64,000 nucleotides of DNA, from assembly GCF_021730395.1 (NCBI RefSeq), contig NC_069373.1:43924501-43988500 (forward strand), in the 5' to 3' direction. The first letter of the stretch is position 1. Every line of letters starts with the position of its first letter. The translations under genes were made by a program, and so were the position numbers. The notes beneath the pieces were generated by a model. That model ran no database searches and was not told the DNA's origin. It saw nothing but the letters and a program-made list of their open reading frames with translations. The stretch is from Mercenaria mercenaria. Taxonomy: Eukaryota; Mollusca; Bivalvia; Venerida; Veneridae. This document shows positions 1-11,418 of this stretch, one piece after another.

Positions 1-962
1 TTTCTAATACCTCTTTCTAATAAGTCCCCCTCCCGCTCCCCCAACCAGGGCTTTGACCTGGAACCACAAGGGGGCTCACCGCCCCTACGATCCCAGGCCT
101 TTATGTTTACTTTTGCAAATATTTCATGTATTATTACATGTAGCTCTCACCTGAGGCATAATTCAGAGCTCCAATTAGCGTAAATCACCCTTTGAAATAA
201 TGCATATACTCATGTCTGATAATTTTTAAGCGTATAAAAACGTATATGAAATTACAAACAAAATCTGAATTGTCTGGATGCTTTACGTAACAGAGCATGG
301 TAGGCATATATTCTCCCACATTGAACATACACACGCATCAAATGGTTGTCTATAAACCCAAGGTTAAACTATAATATACACTCATTGCATGCATGCGTAA
401 ATCAAACAGTTGGGAATTGAAATTGATGGTATGGTAGTGTATTTTAAAGTCCATTCCTTTTTCGTTTTTCTATTATTATTTTACCAGGATACATTGACGT
501 GCATTTGCCTTCGCAATATGAATGGTCTTCTTAGCAATCTACAAATCAGACGTGTTTTTTTTTTACAACAAGAATTGTTACAGACAATTTTTTCAACTTG
601 AAAACAATTTTGTTTAAGATTTTTGCTATTGGTAAGGGAAGCTACTCTCCGCACTTACTGTCTAGTACTCTACGCTAAAATCTAAGATTGCCGTTACGTT
701 CCATAAAAGATGAGTGGTTTACAATAACACAATAAATTTCGTATAAATTTAATGATATTTTGATGAAAGATATATAAAAAATCACAAATACTATGATAAA
801 TATCGAGTATTATCTTTAACTGAGATTAAACTGTGAACAACAAAATTGACACAAGGTGCTAATTGCCGTAACAAAAAAAAGGATCACACCTTTGGTTATC
901 AGTTTTAATTGAGAAGCTCATGTCATTTTGTCGTCTACGCAAAACTTAGCAATCATCTGTTT
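1..962. other. No gene recognised
   Basis: AT-rich sequence. Short open frames have no recognisable domain, start context or splice partners. No repeat copy elsewhere in the window was noticed. Confidence 0.5.
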
Positions 963-1218
963 CTCAAAAATTGGGTATCTTCGGCGATGACCAAGAAATG
1001 GCCCATACAAAGCAACCTAAGTCCAAAACGAGGTCAAGGTCAAACTGAGGTCAGGTGATGTTTGAAGATGAGGAATGGTCACAGGTTTCATTTGCATTAG
1101 TATCAAGTCATTCTAGTAAGGGGTATTGATGCTAGACGAAACGGTCCCATTTGGTTCACCTCGTACCGACGGACGAACAGACAGGACGATCACTATATGC
1201 CTCCCGCATCAGTAGATG
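963..1218. repeat. Tail remnant of a tandem-repeat mobile element
   Basis: Contains AGGTCAAGGTCA and a further AGGTCA at about 1030-1058, then a GACGGACGAACAGAC-like stretch and an ATGCCTCCCGCAT...GGCATAA end. This is the same style of terminus as the element at 61266-62192. Only the tail is left. The family assignment is inference from end structure. Confidence 0.4.
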
Positions 1219-1230
1219 CCAGGGGCATAA

Positions 1231-1346
1231 AAACCCACCTGGAATGCAACGCATTCACACCCCATCCACCACATATATACAAGAAAATTTCGAAAAACAG
1301 AAGTGCGGGTGTGATTGGGTGAATGCATCGCATTCCTGGTGGGTCT
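1231..1346. repeat. Small foldback element
   Basis: CCCACCTGGAATGC at 1234-1247 is matched in inverted form by GCATTCCTGGTGGG at 1330-1343, with further partial pairing (GCATTCACACCC against GGGTGAATGC) inside. Looks like a MITE-type foldback. No target duplication was identified. Confidence 0.5.
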
Positions 1347-1348
1347 TT

Positions 1349-1563
1349 ATAACCCTTAGCATGCTAGATAAATTGTCGTCTGCTGGAAATGTCGTCTGCT
1401 AAAATTGTAAAGTTCATTCAATTTGCTCCAAAATTGGAAGAAATATTGTCAGAGTAGCAAACAGCTTGGAACCTGATCAGACGCCGATTTAATCGGCGTC
1501 TGATCTGGTTCCAAGCTGTTTGCAAAGGCTGTTAAATTCGCCTGCAGCAGGCTAAGGGTTAAA
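1349..1563. mobile_element. TTAACCCTTA-type MITE with long hairpin
   Basis: Left end TAACCCTTAGCATGCT is the inverted complement (one mismatch) of the right end AGCAGGCTAAGGGTTA. Inside, 1457-1523 is an almost perfect 67-bp palindrome (GCAAACAGCTTGG...CCAAGCTGTTTGC). Copies of the same family, recognised by TTAACC...TGCT ends, lie at 42302-42504 and 63095-63221. Confidence 0.65.
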
Positions 1564-2731
1564 GAGGCAGGGTCTTTCTTATATACAGACTTGTGTTGGC
1601 TTGTGGACAGAATTTCAGGTTTGTGTGAATAACTCAAGCAGTAGCTTGTTCCCCTATATTCCCGCGGTACTAGTGACAGTAAATACAATAAGCAAGAAAA
1701 TAAATATATAACGGTTATTTCGTATAATAAATAATTTCAAATAATTCATTATCTATCAAAACATACAAGTTTTGACAAAAAATATAATTAAAATACTCCC
1801 AACAATCACGTGTCAAAATGTACACTTTCTACCATTTTGAATTTGTATGTCCTTGGTATTTTCGCATTAAAGATGTTGTAGTTGTAGAATTATTGATAGG
1901 CTACATACCACCATATTTGGTAATTTCTGTTACACTAAATAATACTGCGTCTGTTTGTAAAAATAACAGTTTAATCATAACAAATTAGTAAAATAATGTG
2001 GAATGTTCTACACCCAGTACTTGACAATTTACTCATTTTGACAGTCTGTACACCTGAAAGGGTTGTCCCTTCTCAGATTCCTGACCTTTGAACCTTTCAA
2101 CATGACTACTAAATCCAGTCTGTTTCGGAAATTATGGTAACAAGGCGGGAATTAAAGGGAAGCAGGGCATTGTGGGCTCGTCGTTCATCCGAATCGGTCC
2201 TATTTATAACTGACAACATAAACAAAACATTGGCAAAAACGATGTTAACAAGTAAAAAATACAGGGATTTTGGTTTAATACGAGTGAATTTTAAGTATTT
2301 CAACTAATTTGAAAGTATATTCACCAAAATTATATGCATTCTGGATAAATTGATGAACTGAAAATGAAAGTAGGTTGTTTGTAAACAATGCCCACATTGT
2401 GCTGCAGTGCTATACGGAAATAACGCGAAATTACCAATGAAGCGAAAATACCGCGGACGACTATAACATGAATTAAACAAATTTATGAGCAAAATCCACA
2501 TATACCGAAGAATTAAGTTCATTACTTTTATTTATCAGTCCCGAGTTATGATCAGTTATGAGTAATGATCAGAAATTGATTGTTGGGAGTATCCCCCGTA
2601 GAAAAACAAAAGAAACAATAAAAGCTTCTGATCACGGCATGCAAAATGTTATTAATTATTTGACAAATTTGTGATTGTATTTTTCTCGGGATTAGAGGAT
2701 CATAAATTCTTGCACTTTTGGTTTCCCAAGA
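1564..2731. other. No gene recognised
   Basis: AT-rich intergenic DNA. The short reading frames show no domain. I see no promoter, tRNA or repeat structure I can support. Confidence 0.45.
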
Positions 2732-2736
2732 CTATG

Positions 2737-3921
2737 CAGTGTGCGACATTAACGGTAGCCCAGTTGCCAATGGCTATGAAAATTCGGCTCGGGCGACAGA
2801 AAATCGGCAGACCGTAGCCCGTCGGGCTATGAAAAATTCTGAGGAATAAATTTACCAAAAAGATCAATGCAAACGTGGGAGCAAAATAGTTGCTTTGAAG
2901 CTTCAAACTTCGCTCAAATCCAATCTCAAAGCGAATTGAAGTCGCCTGAATTTTTTTTTGATGTGCACCCGCTAATCTTTTGACAATTTGCACAATGTCA
3001 CACTCGCCGATAGCATAATTTAAGCTCCGCCTACTTCAGGTACTTGTGAGATTTTCGCGAGAAGTGTGAAAGCAAATCAAATTATCGGTTTCACCAGAGG
3101 CAATTGTAATAGGCCAATCAGCGCCGTGGTTACGTCTTTGACACTTAGCATTTAATTGTCAACACGTGGGGTCGTTTTCTAAAGAATCGTCAATTACATA
3201 TGCGATTAATTGGAATTATAGACACAATTATTTGTTATCCATGGTAAAAGAATGACATGTAAGGTATTAACTTCGTAAAACTAACTTTGATGGATGAATT
3301 GATTTGAATACCGGTATGTATTTCTAGGTTTGACACAGTTTACTTTCAGTTTTATTCGAATGAAAAACTGTTCACACAAGTGGTGACTCGGTATAAATGT
3401 GTATGGTAAAATGATGTAACTAAGAAAATGAGTGGTCATTGAATCAATTCACAGCGTCGAGGTAGAAATATAAAAATTAATGGAGTCTTCCAACTTCTCC
3501 CTAAAGTCTCCCCACTTCTCCTTAAATCAGTTTGAGGGATAATTGACTTCTCCCAAAAAAATAATGGGCCTAGCGAGACCCCTTGTCAGTCTACTGCCAA
3601 GCTATTTCTTGTCTACCATGTCTACAAAGCTGTTTAGATCTCTTTTCATGACTCTGTGTCTTTGACTTTCTGCACAATTTTGTGAACACTGTTTCAGATT
3701 TTGAAATCAATTCTGAAAAACTCGTACAAATTTCTGAAATATATCAATATTCACCAACCTACAGCAGTATATTGAAAGAAATTAAATATTACAAGAATGA
3801 AAGTCTTGTTCATTCTTGAGCGAAAAATTAGTGGGGCTACGAAAAATTCTGTCGGGTTACAAAAAATTGGAAGTCCGTAGCCCCATTGGCTACGGTGTTA
3901 AAAAGTTAATGTCGCACACTG
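2737..3921. mobile_element. Non-autonomous TIR element with CAGTG ends
   Basis: The left end CAGTGTGCGACATTAAC and the right end GTTAATGTCGCACACTG form a perfect 17-bp terminal inverted repeat. CTATG is present on both sides (2732-2736 and 3922-3926), which reads as a 5-bp target duplication. GTAGCC and GGCTAC motifs recur just inside both ends. CAGTG ends and such subterminal motifs are usual in hAT elements, but hAT duplicates 8 bp, so the superfamily is left open. There is no transposase frame inside, so it would need a partner for movement. Confidence 0.65.
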
Positions 3922-3926
3922 CTATG

Positions 3927-4494
3927 GTTTCTACGACCATACTACAACACAGTTGAGGTATGTATTCCAGAAGGTAAAGTGTCTAGCAATTACTATTTGC
4001 AAATATAAACAAGCGTTTCGTTATAAATGAAAAGTAAAAACTTATAAAAGATATCCGAAAAAAATCTCGTCCGATTTGGTGTCATTTCTTTGTAAAGAAC
4101 TTCTTTTGAAACACCCAATATCAAAATATATTGCCTGTCTAGTTTAAGAGCACAGACATACAGATCGAAAGAAGCAAGAAGCTTCCATTTTAGCAGTCCC
4201 AAATTACCTCATAACTTGTAAGACACTTTTATAGCAAGAAACCACGCACCGGCACCGGATGTAAATAATACATGCACGCATGCGCAATGCTAGAAAAATA
4301 AACCCAAAGAAAGTTTAGTTTAATTAACACATTGAATTTAAAGTCACAATTTAGAAAATAAGTCCATTTCGTAGACGTAATATACGCTCAAGAAATTATA
4401 ACCATGTGCGCCTTATGATTAAAGGCAAATGATAGATAGATTTATTCGTGAATATATATGTCATGAATACAAATATTACAAATATCACATTATA
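3927..4494. other. No gene recognised
   Basis: AT-rich flank of the LTR element. No coding or repeat structure that I can support. Confidence 0.4.
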
Positions 4495-4499
4495 AAAAC

Positions 4500-4694
4500 T
4501 GTAGTGCTCGCGTACGGTCTGGTACGGCCTACGGGGCGATAGCCTGAACCCGGAACACAGCAAGAGTGATTTCCCTTGGCGCGGGCAGCACGAAAAGACG
4601 TTGCTGGTGTTGCTAGACAATATTATTTGGCTATTGTCCCAATTAGCATAAAGTACAGACTGATTCCACCTGGTAAGTTTCCCACAGTTACAAT
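4500..4694 (+). repeat. 5' LTR
   Basis: Starts TGTAGTGCTCGCG and ends CACAGTTACAAT. Identical to 8447-8641. The ends carry a TGTA/TACA near-terminal inversion. Confidence 0.85.
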
Positions 4695-4696
4695 AT

Positions 4697-4710
4697 TGGT
4701 GGCAGCGGTT
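4697..4710 (+). other. Primer binding site candidate
   Basis: TGGTGGCAGCGGTT starts two bases after the LTR, where a tRNA 3' end (…CCA) would pair. The identity of the priming tRNA cannot be settled from the sequence alone. Confidence 0.6.
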
Positions 4711-5087
4711 CATTTTGAGCCCATATTTCGCCGACCAATAAATCGCTACCGAACTTCTATTTTTAGGCTTGGCCAACTTGCCAGTCTAAAAACGGTTGTG
4801 ACTTGTGTTGGAAAAGGGACCAGGTAAGGCGTAATTGAATTTAGTCGATTACGTTCTAGGTCTAAAACACTTATTTAAGTGTAATAGGTTGAATAATTGA
4901 AAAATTATTCGACATTTCCAGACAGTTTGTTGGGACTTATACAATCGGAAATCCCTATAGTTGGCATTGTAGTTTACCTTTGTTGAAGCTTAAGGATCCT
5001 TAAAAGAATTTTTTTTGGATCATTCTGGAATTGAAATAATTAAATTTATTTCTGATTTTGTTGTTGTTATTTTGATTTTTATCAAAG

Positions 5088-6401
5088 ATGTCACAACAAA
5101 AGAGTCCAGAAGGTAAGTCAGTTACATCTGGTATTAGGGCACAAGTGGTTTCAATTAATTTTGCTACCCTTGAGCAATTGAGAATGATACCTGGAATTAA
5201 TACAAAAATTGCCAGTGCAATTTTGTCGGTGCGTGAGGCGACGGGGAACATAACCCCGGAAGTCTTGACCGTGCTGTGTCGTAAGAAATTTACAGAGTCT
5301 GAGCTGGGTCGAATTGATTTTACCCAGAATAAACTATGGCCACTTCAGGACAGTGATAAGGAGCCTGAGGCTAGAAAAGAGCCCAGTGCTTGGTCACAAA
5401 TTAAGACCGGAAATACTCTAGCTAGGCTTTGGGATTTGATCACCCCTAGACCGAGAACGCATGCTGTATCTTCTGGTATGCAAAGGCCATTTTTGAAAAC
5501 TCCGGCTGAATTCCTTGGGACACCAGCATCGGGCAGGAATAAGGTATCGTTACCAGAAACGAAACTGAATTTCAACCTTGGTGAAGGTAGCACTCCTTTT
5601 GGTGATGATGGTAATGCCAATGCAAGTAGACCATCATCAGATGGGGGAGTGGGAGCCAACTATAGTCAGCTGGCAAAGAAATTAAGTTCTTTGCAAAAGC
5701 ATTTGGCATTTGATGGTAAGGGCAGCTGGGAAGCTTTTGATTTAAAGTTTTCCAGATATGCTGAGGCATGCGGATGGTCAGATGCTGAGAAATTTGAGGG
5801 CTTGTGCTGGTGTCTTATTGGCAAAGCTATGGACTATTATGTACTGATACATGATAGTGGTGAGGTGAACTCTTACCAGGGTTTACATAGTAAGCTTGAG
5901 GCGCGGTTTGGTGAGCACGAGTTGCCAGCGGCGGCTCAATTGCAATTTCAACAGGCTTGCCAGGAAGAGGGCGAGTCGTTAGATGATTTTGCAGACCGGC
6001 TTTTGACACTTGCAGAAAGAGCGTTCAGAGGCCTGCCAGATTCATTTGTGACTAATCAAGTCATAAGTCGTTTCTGTCAGGGCCTGTTAGATAAGGATGC
6101 AGGCATTCATGTGTTTATGCTTGATCCTACGAGTATCCAACAGGCCAAGCAGGTAGTCCGTAAATACCAACAGGCACACATGGCTATATTTGGTATGTCA
6201 AAGCACCAACCTAAGCCGTTCGAAGAGGAGGAATGGTGCGAAGAGGAGGAACGTATTTTTGCAGTGGGAGAAATGGCCGGTAGCACACAAGGGGCACCAG
6301 ATAATAGGACTGTCATTGAGGCACTTAAGCAATTAGAGCTTAAATTTGAAGAAGTCATGACAGTCAGATCCAGTAGAGGTGGATCTGGTGAACTACCATA
6401 G
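5088..6401 (+). CDS. Gag-like protein of the LTR element
   Basis: A 437-residue frame between the two LTRs. Residues about 21-55 read as a helix-hairpin-helix of ComEA type: INFATLEQL, then the turn MIPGINTKIA, then ILSVREATGN. A low-complexity linker (roughly 100-190) follows. A region resembling the Ty3-type retrotransposon gag core lies at about 200-370, recognisable by the motifs HLAFDGKGSWEAF, LCWCLIGKAMDYY, ARFGEHE and ESLDDFADRLLTLAERAF. An acidic stretch (EEEEWCEEEE) comes next. I see no CCHC zinc knuckle. The family role is particle assembly and RNA packaging; the HhH suggests extra nucleic-acid contact (inference). The frame is the only clear coding unit of the element. Confidence 0.8.
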   Translation: MSQQKSPEGKSVTSGIRAQVVSINFATLEQLRMIPGINTKIASAILSVREATGNITPEVLTVLCRKKFTESELGRIDFTQNKLWPLQDSDKEPEARKEPSAWSQIKTGNTLARLWDLITPRPRTHAVSSGMQRPFLKTPAEFLGTPASGRNKVSLPETKLNFNLGEGSTPFGDDGNANASRPSSDGGVGANYSQLAKKLSSLQKHLAFDGKGSWEAFDLKFSRYAEACGWSDAEKFEGLCWCLIGKAMDYYVLIHDSGEVNSYQGLHSKLEARFGEHELPAAAQLQFQQACQEEGESLDDFADRLLTLAERAFRGLPDSFVTNQVISRFCQGLLDKDAGIHVFMLDPTSIQQAKQVVRKYQQAHMAIFGMSKHQPKPFEEEEWCEEEERIFAVGEMAGSTQGAPDNRTVIEALKQLELKFEEVMTVRSSRGGSGELP

Positions 6402-8432
6402 AAGCTTTATAAAAGCAGATTCTGTTTTATGCTTTGACAGGCAAACTTCGGTTTGTGTGGCGGGGAGAGTGGGTCATAGCTTTTGAAGTTTTGATAAGAG
6501 GCTCTGATGCAACCGCCTGGGTTAGCCTTGCTGATGGGGATGGATGAGAGTATGCTTTACACCAATGCATTGAATAAATAGATAAGTGCATGGGTACCAT
6601 AGGTCCAGGGCGGCAAGGAGAAGGTCATTGCATATGGTAATTATGGTAGTTATGTTCTTATTTGGTAGACTTTATTGTACGGAATGACCACTCAAGTTTA
6701 AGGTGATTCATGGGGTTCCAAGAGCCTCAAGGTTAACTGGTGAGACGGTGGCCGGAGGAGCTGTCTTGGTTAAATATTGTGCTGCAGCACGGGGTAGGTC
6801 GTGAGCATGATAAAGCTAAGGCAATGTCTTGAATGCCGGTTGGAAGCATTGCAATGAGTATCATGCTGGGACACGACTGGAGCAGTTACCTTGTGGCAGG
6901 TGTAATTACTGTTAAGAAGACAACGAAAGTTGGGGTCCTTTAACCTTGTAGACGACGCAGTGCCGTTGGTCATAGGGGACACCGAAGCTTCCATCATAGA
7001 GCGTTTGAGGGACCTAGGACCAACAAGGGCATGGGTACGACTGTCTAAGGGTTTCTTGATGTAGACGACGCAGTGCCGTTGGTAAAGGGGTTACCCGGAG
7101 TTTACATCACAGAGCATCCGGGGAACCTGAGACCAACATTGGCATGGGTACGACTGTCTACGGGTATCAGGATGGAACCACAGATGACACCGAAGGTAAG
7201 AGTGGCAAGCCAGTCCTTGCAATAGTAGTCTCAGATGCGGGATGACCCTTCTGAGAAAAGTAGCCTACCAGATGCTGGTATGGATTTAGACTACTGTGAG
7301 GTAGTAAGCTTCTTTGTGGTAGATATGTTTAAGGATGCTATTGTAAGCATGAACATGGACTACAAGGAAGGTTGAGACCTACGCTGTTTAGAGCCTCGGT
7401 AATACAGTCACGTCTGGACAGTCAGGTTCAGTGCCTACTGTAGGACGACCAAGTTCACAGTCTAAGGTCCTTTCCCTCGGAAAGGACAAACTAAAGACTT
7501 GCCGTGCTTAAGGGTGCGACAGGTACCTCTGACTCTACAAAGGGTCTGGGGTCTAGCCTTCAGAATTCCATCTCGGTACCGGATCTAGGAGCTCTGAGGG
7601 ATAAAACTGGACTGTATAGTTGGTGGTTCTCAGTGGAGCTGAGTAAAGTGTTGAAACAGGATTAGAGATTGCTGTTTGTTTTGGATTGGTAACGAGGTTG
7701 GACAGATCAGGCATGGTCCGATCTGTTTCGTGCCAGTCAAGCGGCTGAGTCAAATCGGTGAAACAAGGAACAATTTCTTCTGTTAGATTGTGTTTTATGT
7801 TAGTGTGACTAAGGTCAAGATGGCATACATCTTGGTATGCTGAAAAGTCTGAAGGAGGAAGCTATTGAACTCTGTCATAGCCTTCCCTCTTTGAGACATC
7901 GGACTCTGAAACAGATTAGTCCGATGAAGCCTCGTCCAAGAGACCCCAGACGAGGAAAGTGTGGTCTCACACAGTTTTACAAGGATAGGGCAGGCACCGC
8001 AAGGCCCTGTCAGAGAGGAGACTTGAGCTGTGCTTGGACTAGCAGTAAGGTTACCTAGGCCCCCACTGTTAGGCAAAGCTCAGGTAGAGGCAGCTGTGTG
8101 AGGTTAGGGTCAGCCGTCTGTTTGACTAAAGGTTGTTTATTAGTAAGTGTTCGGCTGCTGATCATTCTTGGAGTACGAACAGTTCTTATGATAGCATTGA
8201 CTATCTATAGAAGAACTGAGTCTGTATAGGCCATAGGGGCTGATCCTGGTGCACTATGGATGCGGAGATCCATGGTCGCCGGTAGCGGTGGTATTGTGGC
8301 TGAAGTGACACAATACTAGTACTGGTTAAACCCAGGAACATCTCATATTTATGAGCAAGAGACCATGGTATACCTCCATGGTCTAAGACACCATGGTCTA
8401 CTTCCATGGTGTAGGGACTACCTCCTTTCAAT
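6402..8432 (+). other. Interior of LTR element without recognised genes
   Basis: About 2 kb between gag and the right LTR. No reverse transcriptase, integrase or protease domain is recognisable. A partial internal duplication begins with GACGACGCAGTGCCGTTGGT near 6952 and again near 7063. Both copies are followed by matching GGCATGGGTACGACTGTCTA segments. Confidence 0.6.
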
Positions 8433-8446
8433 AGGACGGGGAGGAG
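8433..8446 (+). other. Polypurine tract candidate
   Basis: AGGACGGGGAGGAG lies directly against the 3' LTR, where plus-strand priming of LTR elements takes place. One C interrupts the purine run. Confidence 0.65.
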
Positions 8447-8641
8447 TGTAGTGCTCGCGTACGGTCTGGTACGGCCTACGGGGCGATAGCCTGAACCCGG
8501 AACACAGCAAGAGTGATTTCCCTTGGCGCGGGCAGCACGAAAAGACGTTGCTGGTGTTGCTAGACAATATTATTTGGCTATTGTCCCAATTAGCATAAAG
8601 TACAGACTGATTCCACCTGGTAAGTTTCCCACAGTTACAAT
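8447..8641 (+). repeat. 3' LTR
   Basis: Identical to the 5' LTR at 4500-4694, followed by the target duplication AAAAC. Confidence 0.85.
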
Positions 8642-8871
8642 AAAACCAACATAATTACAAAACATACATTCAATTATATCACTGAAATAGCTGTCTTATA
8701 TCTCAGAATGATATGAAGGGAAAAAATGGACTAGCTCTTTTATATAATAAATAAAATAAATTTTGTGACATATATATCACAGGATAACCCATAAAGTATT
8801 TCTATTTATTTCCAATGGGGTCCTTGTGAAAAATTATCAAGGTACAAAATATTGGCTGTTTTAAATATTAA

Positions 8872-9518
8872 CGTAGCAAGGTACACTTAGATGCGAAAAT
8901 TTTGGGCACGGACGGTCTTACATGTAGCGAGTCGCAATATTGCACTTCCCCTATGAGCAAAATTTGGGTGGCTATTTTATAAATTGCGTGCATGTTTTGT
9001 GCTTTTAATTAATGGCAAGATCAGGATTCTCATACAAGAATAAAGAAAGTTATCAAAGCGAAAGGTTTACATCATCCATGAAAAATAGCGTGCCAAAATC
9101 ATCAATTTTGCACCTTTTGAACAGTCTACAATGATCCCGCTGCAAGAACACTGTCCAATTTTATTGCATTTCTTAATTTAATAGTCCTTACTGAACGTCA
9201 GGACATAAACGGAATGGGGGCCCATCCAGCTCGTTTTTTCGGAAAATAACGAAAATGTTCCTGAGTATCAATCAACAAGCACAGAACCCTTCCGTGAATT
9301 GAATTTTTTCCGCGAAATGGAGTCTCATTGATCATACAAAGCTACCAGCAGTTAGTTTTCCAACTGACATCAGAATTTTACATGTATCGGTTGAATAAAT
9401 TTTCTAAAGAATTAACAATCATTATCTCTCATCTTAATTTACAGACATCCAAAATCACGATGTTCTCTTTATAACAAATATTGACGGGGGCCAAAATTCG
9501 AAAGTGTACCCTGCTACC
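8872..9518. mobile_element. TTAA-flanked inverted-repeat element, copy 1
   Basis: Left end GTAGCAAGGTACACTT pairs with right end AAGTGTACCCTGCTAC (one mismatch). TTAA stands at 8868-8871 and 9519-9522. TTAA target sites are typical of piggyBac-like elements. There is no transposase frame, so this would be a MITE of that type (inference). Confidence 0.6.
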
Positions 9519-10119
9519 TTAAGATTTTTCAGTTAATGAACAAAAGAGGGTTTTACTTGTTCTGAACTTTTATATGTCTTTCGCCAATTCAACCAAATAA
9601 AAATGTTTTCAATAGCATGAAAAGAAGTCTGTATGAGAGACTCTAAACTTGCCCACCCCTAATGCACAAATTTAGCCAAAATTTACAAATCGTCGCTACG
9701 AGACGAAGAACGTACAATACATCCGTTTTTACCATTTTCTGACATGATTTAACGTGTTTTGTCATTAGGAATGATATAAGGGCAATTCTGCACCATTTTG
9801 CGAAAATAAAATGTCTCCACCCCTTATTTTCTTATTTCATGGGGTCCCCACCGTCCGACCTTCCCCCTGATTGACGAACTGCACAGCTGGTGGGCCAAAT
9901 ATGCGCTGTGTGGGTTAATAACGATAAAAATGATGTTTCTACTGTACCAGAACCTTGTTACTGGAGCTAGAATCCAAAAAAATCATATGCGTGCATACTG
10001 ACTTTTATGCTTTTATGTGTCCTCACCGTAACATTTTTGAGCTGCTGTGCCGTCAGGTAGCGTTTTAAGTGCCCAGAAAGTTTAGAATATCGAAGAAGAG
10101 GTTCTAAACTATTTGAAAC
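8873..10119. repeat. 1.25-kb tandem duplication, copy 1
   Basis: Repeated at 10173-11418 with a period of 1300 bp. I count one 1-base length difference in a T run and one substitution, so the two copies are about 99.8% identical. The left boundary coincides with the end of the inverted-repeat element at 8872-9518. A 53-bp linker (10120-10172) separates the copies. No gene was recognised in it. Confidence 0.9.
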
Positions 10120-10171
10120 CGCACAAATTTAAGAGTTCTTTCAAAATTTAATTTTGGCAGATTTTCCTTAA

Positions 10172-10817
10172 GGTAGCAAGGTACACTTAGATGCGAAAAT
10201 TTTGGGCACGGACGGTCTTACATGTAGCGAGTCGCAATATTGCACTTCCCCTATGAGCAAAATTTGGGTGGCTATTTTATAAATTGCGTGCATGTTTTGT
10301 GCTTTTAATTAATGGCAAGATCAGGATTCTCATACAAGAATAAAGAAAGTTATCAAAGCGAAAGGTTTACATCATCCATGAAAAATAGCGTGCCAAAATC
10401 ATCAATTTTGCACCTTTTGAACAGTCTACAATGATCCCGCTGCAAGAACACTGTCCAATTTTATTGCATTTCTTAATTTAATAGTCCTTACTGAACGTCA
10501 GGACATAAACGGAATGGGGGCCCATCCAGCTCGTTTTTTCGGAAAATAACGAAAATGTTCCTGAGTATCAATCAACAAGCACAGAACCCTTCCGTGAATT
10601 GAATTTTTCCGCGAAATGGAGTCTCATTGATCATACAAAGCTACCAGCAGTTAGTTTTCCAACTGACATCAGAATTTTACATGTATCGGTTGAATAAATT
10701 TTCTAAAGAATTAACAATCATTATCTCTCATCTTAATTTACAGACATCCAAAATCACGATGTTCTCTTTATAACAAATATTGACGGGGGCCAAAATTCGA
10801 AAGTGTACCCTGCTACC
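10172..10817. mobile_element. TTAA-flanked inverted-repeat element, copy 2
   Basis: Same element as 8872-9518, with ends GGTAGCAAGG and CCTGCTACC between TTAA at 10168-10171 and 10818-10821. This copy keeps GG at its left end, where copy 1 has CG. Confidence 0.6.
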
Positions 10818-11418
10818 TTAAGATTTTTCAGTTAATGAACAAAAGAGGGTTTTACTTGTTCTGAACTTTTATATGTCTTTCGCCAATTCAACCAAATAAA
10901 AATGTTTTCAATAGCATGAAAAGAAGTCTGTATGAGAGACTCTAAACTTGCCCACCCCTAATGCACAAATTTAGCCAAAATTTACAAATCGTCGCTACGA
11001 GACAAAGAACGTACAATACATCCGTTTTTACCATTTTCTGACATGATTTAACGTGTTTTGTCATTAGGAATGATATAAGGGCAATTCTGCACCATTTTGC
11101 GAAAATAAAATGTCTCCACCCCTTATTTTCTTATTTCATGGGGTCCCCACCGTCCGACCTTCCCCCTGATTGACGAACTGCACAGCTGGTGGGCCAAATA
11201 TGCGCTGTGTGGGTTAATAACGATAAAAATGATGTTTCTACTGTACCAGAACCTTGTTACTGGAGCTAGAATCCAAAAAAATCATATGCGTGCATACTGA
11301 CTTTTATGCTTTTATGTGTCCTCACCGTAACATTTTTGAGCTGCTGTGCCGTCAGGTAGCGTTTTAAGTGCCCAGAAAGTTTAGAATATCGAAGAAGAGG
11401 TTCTAAACTATTTGAAAC
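10173..11418. repeat. 1.25-kb tandem duplication, copy 2
   Basis: Second copy of 8873-10119. It ends abruptly at TATTTGAAAC and passes directly into the satellite array, whose unit continues ATATATGATACTGGG. Confidence 0.9.

Larger units (their letters stand above)
4495..8646 (+). mobile_element. Compact LTR element, gag only, young
   Basis: Two 195-bp direct repeats, at 4500-4694 and 8447-8641, are identical over their whole length and flanked by the 5-bp duplication AAAAC (4495-4499 and 8642-8646). A TGG-starting primer-site candidate follows the left repeat, and a purine-rich tract precedes the right one. The interior holds one long gag-type frame (5088-6401). I recognise no protease, reverse transcriptase, RNase H or integrase in the remaining 2 kb. 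This fits a Ty3-type, TR-GAG-like non-autonomous LTR element. Identical LTRs imply a recent insertion. The element as a unit looks whole for this type. Confidence 0.85.

Noticed and set aside
4396-4827. Short frames over the left LTR
   Set aside because: They lie in the LTR and its flank on both strands, with no domain.
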